A DNA stretch of 64,000 nucleotides from positions 186,001 through 250,000 of the forward strand of contig NZ_JACHCZ010000006.1 of NCBI RefSeq assembly GCF_014207255.1, read 5' to 3'. The notes below the pieces were generated by a model. That model was not told the origin of the DNA. It saw only the letters and a list, made by a program, of their open reading frames with translations, and did no database searches. Shown piece after piece: positions 51,581 through 61,443 of this stretch. The position numbers and the translations under genes are program-made. The number at the start of each line of letters is the position of its first letter. The stretch's first letter is position 1. This DNA comes from Pseudomonas sp. JAI120. GTDB lineage: Bacteria; Pseudomonadota; Gammaproteobacteria; Pseudomonadales; Pseudomonadaceae.

Positions 51581-53220
51581 GTAGAACGTAACTGCGCCTG
51601 ATTTTTGAAATCAGCCCTCAATTGCTTTTTATCTAACTTTCCAATGCTGGTTTTTGCTAAGTTATCAACGAATAAGTAACAGTCCGGCACCGCAAATGAG
51701 GGAAGTTCACCTAGTTCTACGAAGACACGCAAGTGAGCCTTCAATTTGTCAATGGTCATACCTTCCAGTTCGTTCGGTACAATCAGTGCGACCGGGCGCT
51801 CGCCCCATTTCGGGTCTTCTATTCCTATGACCGCTACTTCCCGCACACTTGGGTGCTGGCTGATGAGGTCTTCGAGTTGGATTGAGGAAATCCATTCACC
51901 TCCACTCTTGATTACATCCTTTTGACGGTCGACGAGATGGAGATAGCCGTGAGCGTCGAATCGACCGATATCTCCAGTGTGCAGCCAGCCCCCCCTCCAC
52001 AACTCAGCAGAAGCCTCTGGATTGTTATGATATCCCGCAGTCAGGTACGGGGTGCGTACCACCACTTCGCCGATGGCCACCCCATCGGCGGGTACTGTGT
52101 TCATATCCTGATCGACAATACGAACTTGGGCCATGAGTATCGGCATACCTTGGGTCAAACGCAGGTCGAGTTCCTTCTCACGCGGATTTTCAGCCTGAGC
52201 CAATGTGTCGGTCTTTACCTGGGCCAATGTGAGCAGTGGGCAGCTTTCGGACATCCCATAGCCGCAATAGACATCGATATTCCGATCCAGCGCTTTTTGA
52301 GCAAGAACACGTGGCATTCCGCTCCCGCCAATAAGTATTTTCCAGTGGTTGAAATCAACGCCCTGCGCTTCGCGGGAGTTGAGCACCATATCCAGAACGG
52401 TCGGGACGCAGTGAGAGAAGGTCACTCCTTCAGTCATGGCCTGCCGTACAGCATTGCCTGCGTCGAATTTTCCTGGATAGACCTGTTTCCAACCACAGAG
52501 CGTTGCTATGTAAGGATAGCCCCAGGCATGTGCATGGAACATGGGGGTCAGAGGCATGTACACATCATTACGGGAGTGTCTTCCGTTTTCGCCCGCTTGC
52601 GAGACGCTGGCCAGTACTGTGAGGCAGTGCAGCACGAGTTGGCGGTGACTAAAATACACGCCCTTCGGGACGCCAGTTGTGCCGCTGGTGTAATAAAGCG
52701 TTGCACGAGTATTTTCGTCAAAGTCTGGAAACTCATGTTGAGCATTGCCCTTACCCAACAAGGACTCATACTCACCGTCCCAATCAAAACCATCAGTCGT
52801 TTGCCCATCATCCTTTAAACAAATAATGTGCTTCACATGGGCAAGACTCGCTCGAATTTCTTGAAGGAGCGGTACAAAATCCACATGGACCAATAAAGTG
52901 TCGGCTCCTGAATGGTTGAGCGTATAAGCAATTTGGTCATGGGGGAGTCGAACGTTGGATTTCATCAGTGTCGCCCCAAGCATAGGAACGGCAAAATAGC
53001 ACTCAAGGTACCGATGGCTGTCCCAATCCAGTACAGCTACGGTACTGCCAATTTTTACACCCAATGTCGATAGCGCACTGCCTAGTCGCGCAATGCGCTC
53101 CAGCAGTTGGGGGTAACTGAACCGGACCTGATCGCGATATACAATTTCTTGATTGGAGCGTTGCGCGATTGGCGACACAAGCAACTGCTTGATAATTAGG
53201 GGATACGAATAGGGAGTCAT
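51577..53220 (-). CDS. Acyl-CoA ligase (AMP-forming)
   Basis: This 547-aa adenylate-forming ligase activates a carboxylic acid to its CoA thioester. Motifs are YYTSGTTGVPKGVYFSH near residue 180, the hinge-region GYGMSESCPL, WLHTGDIG and the catalytic-lysine tail KTSIGKLDKKQLRADF. It is closest in look to AlkK/FadD-type medium-chain ligases. It is the last gene of the leftward beta-oxidation operon; its stop TAG lies at the insertion-sequence border. In the Lva-like model it plays the LvaE role. Confidence 0.93.
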   Translation of the reverse strand: MTPYSYPLIIKQLLVSPIAQRSNQEIVYRDQVRFSYPQLLERIARLGSALSTLGVKIGSTVAVLDWDSHRYLECYFAVPMLGATLMKSNVRLPHDQIAYTLNHSGADTLLVHVDFVPLLQEIRASLAHVKHIICLKDDGQTTDGFDWDGEYESLLGKGNAQHEFPDFDENTRATLYYTSGTTGVPKGVYFSHRQLVLHCLTVLASVSQAGENGRHSRNDVYMPLTPMFHAHAWGYPYIATLCGWKQVYPGKFDAGNAVRQAMTEGVTFSHCVPTVLDMVLNSREAQGVDFNHWKILIGGSGMPRVLAQKALDRNIDVYCGYGMSESCPLLTLAQVKTDTLAQAENPREKELDLRLTQGMPILMAQVRIVDQDMNTVPADGVAIGEVVVRTPYLTAGYHNNPEASAELWRGGWLHTGDIGRFDAHGYLHLVDRQKDVIKSGGEWISSIQLEDLISQHPSVREVAVIGIEDPKWGERPVALIVPNELEGMTIDKLKAHLRVFVELGELPSFAVPDCYLFVDNLAKTSIGKLDKKQLRADFKNQAQLRST

Positions 53221-53265
53221 TATTTTTATCTTCTCAGATTCAACGGTCTGCTTGAGGTCGGCAAT

Positions 53266-55449
53266 TTATTGCTGCTCTTCGGATACGTTAGCCACTCGAT
53301 AGAAAGGAGATGCTTCGAGGGAGCGCTCGCGTAGCCATGGCGAAGGGCGAAACCGCTCCCCATACTTGTCCGCCAACCGATCGCATTCGAAAACAAACCG
53401 CGTTGCACCAACGGTTTCAATCAACGACAGTGTCCCGCCCGTCCAGCTGGGAAAACCCAAGGCCAGAACAGCACCCAGATCGGCGTCTGCGGCCTCCAAC
53501 ACGACCTGTTCTTCGATGCAGCGTGCCGACTCAAGTGCCTGGATATACAGAAGGCGATGTTTAACCTCGGTGACGTCAGGCTGCGCCGCCAGCACGTTAA
53601 ACAACGCTGATAATCCGCCCCACAATTGCTTCGGTTGTCCAGGAATGAAATCGTAGAATCCGCCCCCGGTTTTACGACCGAGCCTCCCAATGGAAACCAT
53701 TGCGTCCACCACAGGCTGGGCATGTATTCGCAAAAATCGCTCAGGTAGTTCGTCCGCGCGCGCCTGTTTGATAACTTTATTCTGCAGATCCAGCGAGACT
53801 TCGTCGGTGACAGCCAAAGGACTCGTCGCGAAGCCGGCTTGGCGAGCAGCGTTTTCAATCAAGGCAGGGCTTACGCCTTCGGCCAGCATGGACATGCCTT
53901 CGTCGATGTAGGCACAAAAAATTCGGCTGGTATAGAAACCAGGGCTGTCACATACAACAATCGGAATTTTGCGTAACTGGGCGACAAGATCCATGGCACG
54001 AGCGAGTGTTTGCTGCGACGTGTGTTTGCCCAGGATGATTTCCACAAGGGACATACGCTCAACTGGCGAAAAGAAATGCAAGCCAATGAAGTCTTCAGGT
54101 TTGCACCATAAATCAGCTAGACCAGTGACAGGCAGCGTCGAGGTGTTTGACGCTATGACGAACTGCGCAGGAAATGATTTGACTGCTTTCTGCGTACGCT
54201 GGAAAGCCTCAGCTTTGATACCTCGATCCTCGAACACCGCTTCAATCACAAAGTCGCAACCGATCAGGTCGCCATAATCGGCCGTAGGACGAATACGCTT
54301 CAGCTGTGAATTAGCCTCTTCTTGCGTAGAGCGCGCAACTTTGACATCTCGCGCATAGCCTGCGGCAACCTTTGCCTTACCTGCCTCAGCGGCATCCTGC
54401 GACATGTCAATCAGAACTACGTCAATGCCGGCAGCGGCAGCTACCTGAGCAATTCCGGCCCCCATCATGCCCGCTCCAATAACGCCAAGGCGGCGCACGG
54501 GCATTTTCTCAATCGCAGGTGGTCGTCGCGCCAGCTTTCGGGCCGCATTACGATTAATGAACATTGTGCGCATCAAGTTCCGCGCCACGGGGCCTGCCAA
54601 AAGCTGACCAAAATACCCTTGCTCTATGCTCAGCCCTTTATCGATCGGTACCTGTGTCCCTTCGTATACCGCTGACATGATAGCGGTCGGGGCTGGATAG
54701 TTGTCCTGAGTATCACGTCGGACTTTAGCAAGGCCCAGGCTGAAATTTTCCATGGCATTTGGTGCCATCGCTCCCGCTCCTCCAGGAACTACAAATCCTT
54801 TACGGTCCCATGGGGCCTGCCAGCTGGGGTTCGCAAGTACCCAGCGCTTTGCTGCTTCGACAATCTGCGTCGCAGGAAGAAGGCGATCAACAACTCCGAG
54901 TTTCAGCGCTTCTGCTCCACTGATGTGACGTCCAGAAATAAGCAAAGGTAAAGCATTGGAGATACCGATCAGGCGGGGAAGTCTTTGCGTACCTCCGCCG
55001 CCGGGGAGCAAGCCGACCGTTACTTCAGGCAGGCCGACAACGGCGTTGGGATCATCAGCTAAAACGCGATAGTGGCATGCAAGGCATAGCTCCAGACCTC
55101 CCCCAAGCGCCAAGCCATTGATGGCTACAGCAATAGGCTTGCCACAGCGTTCCATCTCGCGCAGGGCCTTTGCAACAGGTGCAACCAGAGCGATTGCCTG
55201 TTGAGTTGTCAGACCGCGATCGTACGCGGTGACGAAATCCAGCAGATCCGCACCTGCCATAAAGCCATTTTTCTTTCCCGACGTGATCACTGCGCCGACG
55301 ACTTCCAATCGACTCTTGAGTTCGGCCACGACCGCTTGCAGGTCCTCTGCCAATTGAGGCGTAAAAATGTTCATGCTGCGATCAGTCACATTGAGCGTAA
55401 TCAGAGCCACGCCATCATTGTCGACTTCCAGATTGATATTCTTAGTCAT
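53266..55449 (-). CDS. Fused enoyl-CoA hydratase / 3-hydroxyacyl-CoA dehydrogenase
   Basis: This 727-aa FadB/FadJ-like protein has an N-terminal crotonase domain (residues 1-190; GLALGGGLELCLACHYRV, LPEVTVGLLPGGGGTQ) that hydrates enoyl-CoA. A NAD domain (GVIGAGMMGAGIAQVAA near 320) and a C-terminal dehydrogenase domain (FFSPVERMSLVEI) oxidise 3-hydroxyacyl-CoA. It is located between the ligase and thiolase genes, 9 bp after the thiolase stop. It supplies two beta-oxidation steps for the product of the upstream ACAD/phosphotransferase module. Confidence 0.95.
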   Translation of the reverse strand: MTKNINLEVDNDGVALITLNVTDRSMNIFTPQLAEDLQAVVAELKSRLEVVGAVITSGKKNGFMAGADLLDFVTAYDRGLTTQQAIALVAPVAKALREMERCGKPIAVAINGLALGGGLELCLACHYRVLADDPNAVVGLPEVTVGLLPGGGGTQRLPRLIGISNALPLLISGRHISGAEALKLGVVDRLLPATQIVEAAKRWVLANPSWQAPWDRKGFVVPGGAGAMAPNAMENFSLGLAKVRRDTQDNYPAPTAIMSAVYEGTQVPIDKGLSIEQGYFGQLLAGPVARNLMRTMFINRNAARKLARRPPAIEKMPVRRLGVIGAGMMGAGIAQVAAAAGIDVVLIDMSQDAAEAGKAKVAAGYARDVKVARSTQEEANSQLKRIRPTADYGDLIGCDFVIEAVFEDRGIKAEAFQRTQKAVKSFPAQFVIASNTSTLPVTGLADLWCKPEDFIGLHFFSPVERMSLVEIILGKHTSQQTLARAMDLVAQLRKIPIVVCDSPGFYTSRIFCAYIDEGMSMLAEGVSPALIENAARQAGFATSPLAVTDEVSLDLQNKVIKQARADELPERFLRIHAQPVVDAMVSIGRLGRKTGGGFYDFIPGQPKQLWGGLSALFNVLAAQPDVTEVKHRLLYIQALESARCIEEQVVLEAADADLGAVLALGFPSWTGGTLSLIETVGATRFVFECDRLADKYGERFRPSPWLRERSLEASPFYRVANVSEEQQ

Positions 55450-55458
55450 AAGTACGTC

Positions 55459-56664
55459 TCACACACGCTCGATGATTACAGCTGTGGCCTGGCCGGCCGC
55501 CGCACACAAGGTCACAAGTGCGCGCCCCAGGCCACGTCGTTCCAGTTCGTCCAATACCGTCCCAAACAGGATGGAGCCCGTTGCGCCGAGTGGATGCCCC
55601 AATGCAATCGCGCCGCCATTCACATTCATGCTTGCGTGTGAAATTCCAAAGTGGCGCATGATTCGCAGGGGGACAACGGCGAAGGCCTCGTTAACCTCGA
55701 AAAGATCGATGTCTTGGATGGTCAAACCTGCACGTGCAAGGACCTTGTCGATGGCCGGGACCGGCCCCGCCAGACTCAACAGTGGCTCGGAGGCACATGT
55801 GGCTGTCGCCACAATCCGTGCCCGGGGACGCAAGCCACACCGCTCGCCATATTGTTTGCTGCCCAAAAGTACAGCGCAGGCACCATCCACGACGCCACTG
55901 GAGGAACCGCCCGTATGCATATGTTTGACCGACTCAAGGTGGGGGTACCGACGTAGTACGATATCGTCGAAGCCTGCCTCACCAATCCCGGAAAATGCAG
56001 GCTTGAGTTTGGCTAAGTCTTCCAGCGTGGTCGCGGGGCGCAGGGCTTCGTCACGTTCCAGAAGCACATGACCAAATTTATCGGCCACCGCGACAGTTGA
56101 TTGGTCAAAGTAGCCGCTATCCCGTGCGATTGCCGCCCGGCGCTGGCTCTCTACCGAATATGCGTCAAGGTCCGTGCGGGTAAGGCCATCAAGGGTGGCC
56201 ATCAAGTCTGCGCACACCCCGTTGGGTATGTACGGAAATTGCAGTCCAAGCTGTGGGTCCGTGTAGGAAGCCCCCCCGTCGGACGCCATTGGCACTCGGG
56301 ACATTGACTCCACCCCCCCACCTATCACTGCATCGGCTTGGCCTGATGCGATGAGTCCGAACCCAAATTTCACTGTGTCCAGGCCGGAGGTGCAGAAACG
56401 ATTGATTTGATAGCCGGATACCGAATCGCCATAGCCTGCGGATAACAATGCCGAGCGAGTGATATCCGCGCCTTGCTCACCCACCGGCATGACCACGCCG
56501 AAACCGACATCTTCGATATCTTCCGGAATGATACCGTTGCGTTCCTTGAGGGCCTTTAACACCGTTGCCGCCAGCTTTACGGGAGTTACCATATGGAGTG
56601 CGCCGTCCACTCGTCCTTTGCCGCGGGGGGTCCGAACATGGTCGTACACGAAGACATCGTTCAT
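55459..56664 (-). CDS. Acetyl-CoA C-acyltransferase (thiolase)
   Basis: This 401-aa thiolase cleaves 3-ketoacyl-CoA. The acyl-binding Cys is in NRFCTSGLDTV near residue 90, the His motif is NVNGGAIALGHPLGATGS near 350, and the second Cys is in LCAAAGQAT (usual CxGGGQ reads CAAAGQ). The start at 56664 follows AAGAGAG; the frame to 56751 would overlap the crotonase gene. It acts after the fused hydratase/dehydrogenase. Confidence 0.94.
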   Translation of the reverse strand: MNDVFVYDHVRTPRGKGRVDGALHMVTPVKLAATVLKALKERNGIIPEDIEDVGFGVVMPVGEQGADITRSALLSAGYGDSVSGYQINRFCTSGLDTVKFGFGLIASGQADAVIGGGVESMSRVPMASDGGASYTDPQLGLQFPYIPNGVCADLMATLDGLTRTDLDAYSVESQRRAAIARDSGYFDQSTVAVADKFGHVLLERDEALRPATTLEDLAKLKPAFSGIGEAGFDDIVLRRYPHLESVKHMHTGGSSSGVVDGACAVLLGSKQYGERCGLRPRARIVATATCASEPLLSLAGPVPAIDKVLARAGLTIQDIDLFEVNEAFAVVPLRIMRHFGISHASMNVNGGAIALGHPLGATGSILFGTVLDELERRGLGRALVTLCAAAGQATAVIIERV

Positions 56665-56735
56665 TTTTTCTCTCTTATCATCGTCGCTGAATATGACCTG
56701 CCGACTCAACCAGGCGTGGCGTCTACACGTAATCG

Positions 56736-57536
56736 TTAACAGCCCGTCCACCGGGGAGGTCGCTTTTCGACAAAGGCGCGGGGACCTTCTTGGTAGTCTT
56801 CACTGTCAGCCACACGGTCTCGGCATCGCCGAGTCAGTTCACGTAATGCGTCTGTATCGAGGTCCGGTACCTGCCGCATGACGTGCAAGCTCTCGCGCAC
56901 GGCAATTGGTGCATTACGGGTAATTCGCGCTGCGAGCTTAAGTGCTTCTTCCACCAGCACGGGGTGTGGAACCATTCTGTTTACCAGCCCCAGTTCGACG
57001 CCTCGGGTCGCATCAATACTGTCGCCGGTGAGCGCCATTTCTATTGCAATGTTGCGCGGAAGCGCCCGAGGCAAACGAAACAAGCCGCCCGCTGCGGCAA
57101 GCACACCACGCGAGACTTCAGGGAGCGCAAATGACGCATTTTGCGCGGCAATCACCAGATCACACGCGAGTGCAATCTCGCACCCACCGGCCAATGCTTT
57201 GCCATTGACTGCCGCAATCCAGGGCTTTCTTCTTTCTGCATCGACGAACCCTGCAAAGCCATTTCTCGTGAAAAGCCCGGCCGCTCTGCCTGCCGCGACT
57301 TCCTTGAGGTCTGCCCCCGCGCAAAAAACATCGCTTCCGGTTCCCGTTAGCACAATGACCCAAACGTCTTGATCCGCCTCTGTCCGAGAAACTATCGCTT
57401 CCAGGGCAACTGCCATTTCTTCATTGATGGCGTTACGCGCGAGAGGCCGATTTAGAGTAACCAAGGCAATATGGTCCTCGAGTACTTCCAGAGTGACTAA
57501 GTCCGATGCGAAAGCAGCTTCTGCGAAAATACTCAT
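56736..57536 (-). CDS. Enoyl-CoA hydratase/isomerase (crotonase)
   Basis: This 266-aa crotonase-fold enzyme has oxyanion-hole motifs FCAGADLKEV near residue 70 and GKALAGGCEIALACD near 107, and the second glutamate region FALPEVSRGVLAAAGG near 135. ATG 57536 overlaps the upstream gene stop (ATGA). A second crotonase besides the fused FadB-like one suggests an isomer-specific or branched substrate step. Confidence 0.93.
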   Translation of the reverse strand: MSIFAEAAFASDLVTLEVLEDHIALVTLNRPLARNAINEEMAVALEAIVSRTEADQDVWVIVLTGTGSDVFCAGADLKEVAAGRAAGLFTRNGFAGFVDAERRKPWIAAVNGKALAGGCEIALACDLVIAAQNASFALPEVSRGVLAAAGGLFRLPRALPRNIAIEMALTGDSIDATRGVELGLVNRMVPHPVLVEEALKLAARITRNAPIAVRESLHVMRQVPDLDTDALRELTRRCRDRVADSEDYQEGPRAFVEKRPPRWTGC

Positions 57537-59041
57537 GAACTGACGCTCCAAATTTGCAACCCATCAGTGTTTAAGGTGACGTCGCCGAAGCATCCAATAG
57601 GTGATCGCTGCGCATTGGTTAGAGCTGAAATGCTGCGTTCGTCTCGGGCTTCCACGCCAGCCAATAAGCGCGCGCCTTCTGGCGTACGCGCGATAACTAC
57701 ACCGCGCACGACGCTACCGTCCCTCGCATAGAGAACCGTAAACGTTTCAATAGCAGCCCGACCGGTGAACGCCAGGGCAAGGGGGGGAGTAGGGCCCCGG
57801 GATGCATCCGCCATCGACTGAACACTGTAATCGTCGGTCAAGCGACAGCGTTGAGGGGCAAGGGACCCCAGAACAATTGCGTGATGTTTTGTGAGATAAC
57901 CGCCTTGTCCGTACAGAAGCCCCAACGATTTCGGCTGACCTCTTAGTTTCCGTACCATGGTGGCAGTCGCATGGGTCATGTAGTTGTTCAAAGGGGCGCC
58001 GAAGAAACTGAGGCCTCCTGTACACGTCACTGTTGAGTCAGGTGCCAAGGCCAAGATACGACGTGCCATTTTCGGCACAATGGGGAAGCAGCTATATAGT
58101 TCGAGTACACCGAAGCGTCCCGCATCTCCAACCAGCCCAAGAATTCCGTTGAGAACTGCATCCTGGGCAGCTGCTCGCGTATATTGGTCACGATCCAGAT
58201 AGTCAGCAGGCTCTTGAGCTGCGGCGCCACACCAGATATGGACCAGACGGTCCGACGGTATGCCGAGCTGTCGAGCACGTCCCAAACTCGTCAACAGAAT
58301 GGCCGCACCCTGATTGACTTGAGGGTTGGCGACCATCCGTTTGGTATAGGGCCAAGCGACTAATCGATTATCCATCGCCGGCGTCACGATTTCTTCGGCT
58401 GAAAACGACTGTTGGTTCCAGGCGTAAGGATTGTCCCGCGCGACCACAGAATTGCGCGCCCACAGTTCGCTCGATTCCTGCGCCGCGGCGGCGGGCGTTT
58501 GCCCCCATGCCGCTAGCGCCGCATTCTCGTAAAAGGGATATACGTGTGCAGGCGATGCGACTCCCAACGTCACTGCGACCGGGTTGAGGTAGTTAGTTCC
58601 GCGTATCAACCTGGCATCTGGATCGATGGGGGACCAAGGTAAATCAAAGCCGTTTTTTGTGGCGGCGGTCACCGCATATTGAGCCTCGGCCCCCACCACT
58701 GCGGCGACCTCACAATCGCCGCGCAATATCCGAAGGGCCGCCTCATGAATGAACTTCACAGGCGTCTCGCCCCCCACTGGGCCATAGTGGCGATGAGTGG
58801 GATTTATTCTCAACAGTTCAGCTAACTGACCTGGTGCATCGACGTATGGCCAGGAAAACTCCTGAATGACTTCCAGTGAATCGAGCAGTCCTAGTACGTT
58901 TGCGCCGGCATCCTTATCCGCAGCGCGAAGGGCTGCTTCCATCAGCTTCAATGGCTCCTTCGCTTGCGCTGGATCCTTGGTTCGCTGGGTAATTTCGCCG
59001 ACGCCAACGATGACGGGAGTTCTATCAAGGTATGTATTCAT
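57533..59041 (-). CDS. SCP-x-like thiolase family protein
   Basis: This 502-aa protein of the acetyl-CoA acetyltransferase/lipid-transfer thiolase group starts MNTYLDRTPVIVGVGEITQ after AGGAT. The thiolase core includes VTCTGGLSFFGAPLNNYMTHA. The C-terminal 115 residues form a separate domain (EGARLLAGVEARD) as in OB-fold-tailed relatives. It may cleave a branched or sterically hindered 3-ketoacyl-CoA, or act as a partner subunit. Coupled to the crotonase. The 220-bp gap upstream (59042-59261) shows no gene. Confidence 0.88.
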   Translation of the reverse strand: MNTYLDRTPVIVGVGEITQRTKDPAQAKEPLKLMEAALRAADKDAGANVLGLLDSLEVIQEFSWPYVDAPGQLAELLRINPTHRHYGPVGGETPVKFIHEAALRILRGDCEVAAVVGAEAQYAVTAATKNGFDLPWSPIDPDARLIRGTNYLNPVAVTLGVASPAHVYPFYENAALAAWGQTPAAAAQESSELWARNSVVARDNPYAWNQQSFSAEEIVTPAMDNRLVAWPYTKRMVANPQVNQGAAILLTSLGRARQLGIPSDRLVHIWCGAAAQEPADYLDRDQYTRAAAQDAVLNGILGLVGDAGRFGVLELYSCFPIVPKMARRILALAPDSTVTCTGGLSFFGAPLNNYMTHATATMVRKLRGQPKSLGLLYGQGGYLTKHHAIVLGSLAPQRCRLTDDYSVQSMADASRGPTPPLALAFTGRAAIETFTVLYARDGSVVRGVVIARTPEGARLLAGVEARDERSISALTNAQRSPIGCFGDVTLNTDGLQIWSVSS

Positions 59042-59261
59042 ATCCGTTATCCTAGGGGACGAACGCCACATTCAGATCGTCGCTTCCGACGATCAAGGCA
59101 AAGACAATCCACGGAATACGATGCAATTATCGACTCTATCGAATGGCACCCGACGAGAACGCCATGCGCCAGGTATCAACGAAAATCGTCTGATCCGGAA
59201 TGACAGCTGAGTCGGCGTGGCCTGGTCGAAACCAGTTCATTGGGCATAAGAATGAGTTTGC

Positions 59262-59636
59262 TCATGAAGGTCGCGCAGCTAATACATTTGGATTGCTTTC
59301 GTTCAATCGCCGTTGAGAGGTAGATCGCAAAAGGCTTATCAGCGCTGCTCTGTTCCGTTGGCCGGGATCGCCGCCGCCGCTTCTGATGATTCGAGCAACT
59401 TGACGAAGACCATCGTTCAGGGAGCATGCCTGGTCGTCCAGTAAGGTTCGTATATGTAAGAGCTCCTCGAGTTCCGGTGCGCTCCCGTAGTGCAGTTGGC
59501 GCTGAGCGATCGAAATAGCGTTCAGTACCATGCGTAGTGCATGTTTGCGATCATCAGGCAGTGCGGGCAGAATTTCATCGCGCAGTACGTAGCGAGCGCA
59601 GATAAGTAAATCTTCTCCGGCGGGTTGCTGGCGCAT
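59262..59636 (-). CDS. DUF6285 protein, LvaB-like partner
   Basis: This 124-aa protein is recognised as DUF6285 by its composition and its place directly after a phosphotransferase gene. In the Pseudomonas levulinate pathway the small LvaB protein occupies the same position and is needed with LvaA for 4-hydroxyacyl-CoA phosphorylation. That it does the same here is inferred. Helical, no catalytic motif. The start overlaps the phosphotransferase stop (TGATG), indicating coupling and a fixed protein ratio. Confidence 0.8.
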   Translation of the reverse strand: MRQQPAGEDLLICARYVLRDEILPALPDDRKHALRMVLNAISIAQRQLHYGSAPELEELLHIRTLLDDQACSLNDGLRQVARIIRSGGGDPGQRNRAALISLLRSTSQRRLNESNPNVLAARPS

Positions 59637-60652
59637 CAGTCATTCTCCGTCAGGTTGAGGAGCTCCCACTCCAGTTCCGGGACTATATGTCCTGTCAGGG
59701 CAAGCAGCAGTGAGTGTTCCTCGCCCGAGCAATGCCGTTGCGCTTGCTGAATTGCGATAATCGCCCAGTTCACATGAGCCATTACCTCCCAGTAATGCAC
59801 CGCCTTATGGTCAAGGCGACGACCCGATTCCGCCTCATAGCCGCGGTAAAAGTCGGTTCGAGCTCCGATGCCACCTGCCTCTGCGGTTACCTTGCCGAAG
59901 CGCCAGCATTTTGCACAAAACCAACCAATATCCTCGAGCGGATCACCCCAGCCCGCGAACTCCCAATCGAGAATTCCTGTCAGTCCGCTCTCATCGACCA
60001 TGTAATTTCCCGTGCGATAGTCGCCGTGGGTTAATGTGACGATAGTGCGCGGTGGAGCATGGCGCTCCAGCCATCGCAGCGCCCACTCAAGAGCGGGATA
60101 TGCGCAGTAGTGCGCGTCGAGAAATGCTCGATGCTGAACAATTCGGTGGATGGCAGGGGCCTCATCATAAGAAATAAGGAAGTCGAGCTCGGCATGGGGG
60201 GGCGTCACAGAATGGATCTTGGCCAACTCACGCCCAAGTTGGTCGGCTAACTGGATACGATCAGGGGCAAAACCTGGATTTTTAACCAAGATGTGGCCGG
60301 CCGCAGTGCCGCCGATTCGTCGCATCAGGAAAAAGGGGCGGCCGATGACAGAACGGTCCTCGCACAACCATAAAGGCTCCGGCACTTTGACGCCGGCGAC
60401 AAAGACCGTCTTTAACAATTGAAACTCTTGAGCGCGTCCATGACTGATCGCCACTCCAGCCGTCGGGGAGTCGCAACGCAACACACATTCCAGCCGCCCA
60501 TCCCAGAATCCGTCATGAATCAAAAGGGTGACTAACCAATTTTCCTGGATTGCGCCACCGGAAAGTGGCTTAGCGTCGAGGATTGATACGTAAGAAGCCT
60601 CGGCAGCTCGCAATATAAAATGCTCTATCGCCTCGCGTTGAGTGACATCCAT
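59636..60652 (-). CDS. APH-fold phosphotransferase, LvaA/ACAD10-like
   Basis: This 338-aa kinase has the aminoglycoside-phosphotransferase fold: ATP site LSGGAIQENWLV near residue 27, catalytic loop THGDYRTGNYMV near 200, and the metal motif GILDWEFAGWGDPLEDI. Next to an ACAD gene, this family phosphorylates 4-hydroxyacyl-CoA (LvaA; ACAD10/11 kinase domain) rather than antibiotics. ATG 60652 follows GAGG; the frame to 60703 overlaps the SDR. Coupled to DUF6285. Confidence 0.9.
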   Translation of the reverse strand: MDVTQREAIEHFILRAAEASYVSILDAKPLSGGAIQENWLVTLLIHDGFWDGRLECVLRCDSPTAGVAISHGRAQEFQLLKTVFVAGVKVPEPLWLCEDRSVIGRPFFLMRRIGGTAAGHILVKNPGFAPDRIQLADQLGRELAKIHSVTPPHAELDFLISYDEAPAIHRIVQHRAFLDAHYCAYPALEWALRWLERHAPPRTIVTLTHGDYRTGNYMVDESGLTGILDWEFAGWGDPLEDIGWFCAKCWRFGKVTAEAGGIGARTDFYRGYEAESGRRLDHKAVHYWEVMAHVNWAIIAIQQAQRHCSGEEHSLLLALTGHIVPELEWELLNLTEND

Positions 60653-60660
60653 GATAGGCC

Positions 60661-61443
60661 TCACAACGAGCTTACAAGATGGGCATGATCCACTGCCAGG
60701 CAACTGCCGGACATGGCGACTCCCGCATCGGACGCTAATAAAAGAAGAGGTCCGTCGAGATCGGATAGTTTTCCAAAGCGACGACCAGGAATGCCCCTGC
60801 GTAGTTTCTCGCCAGCTTCACTAGTGAGGAAATCATGATTGAGATCGGTAACTACATAACCAGGCATCAGCGCATTAACTCGGATTTTATGTCGCGCCAA
60901 TTCAAGCGCCATCGCTTTTGTCGCCTGCAATACGCCGGCTTTTGAAATGGCGTAGGGTGCTACGCCGCCGGCAACACGCTCGCCGAGGATAGAGGCAATG
61001 TTTACGATGCTGCCTGGTTTGCCTGCGGCCACCATGTGTCTGGCGGCTTCGGAGGCGACTAGCCAGGCACCCTTTAAATTGGTGTCCAGCACCGTATCCC
61101 AGTCAGCTTCCGAATGCTCCAATAGCGGCTTTGTGATTGCCTGGCCGGCGTTGTTGATAATGATGTCAGGCACTCCCGCAAGGAGGGTTGCCTGGTCGAA
61201 GCAGGCTGCTACGGACGCGGCGTTTGTCACGTCAACACCGATTGCGTGCATTTGATCATCGGATAGATCCATTTCCTCAATGAGTTCCTGAAGCTTGTCA
61301 CTTCGCCGCGCCGTAATGATCACTTCGGCTCCAGCGCGAGCCAGTACGGCAGCAAAATGCCGACCCAACCCACTGGATGCGCCAGTGACGAGCGCAATCT
61401 TGCCGCTGAGATCGAATAGCTCGTACAGGTATTTGTTATTCAT
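60661..61443 (-). CDS. SDR-family oxidoreductase, LvaD-like position
   Basis: This 260-aa short-chain dehydrogenase has TGASSGLGRHFA at residues 20-31, NNAG near 96, the active-site Ser in NIASILGERV and Y-A-I-S-K in APYAISKAGV, all intact. It is coupled to the ACAD gene (TGATG). In the Lva-like scheme, an SDR interconverts 4-keto and 4-hydroxy acyl-CoA. Cofactor: an Arg pair after beta-2 (TARRSDK) suggests NADPH. Confidence 0.92.
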   Translation of the reverse strand: MNNKYLYELFDLSGKIALVTGASSGLGRHFAAVLARAGAEVIITARRSDKLQELIEEMDLSDDQMHAIGVDVTNAASVAACFDQATLLAGVPDIIINNAGQAITKPLLEHSEADWDTVLDTNLKGAWLVASEAARHMVAAGKPGSIVNIASILGERVAGGVAPYAISKAGVLQATKAMALELARHKIRVNALMPGYVVTDLNHDFLTSEAGEKLRRGIPGRRFGKLSDLDGPLLLLASDAGVAMSGSCLAVDHAHLVSSL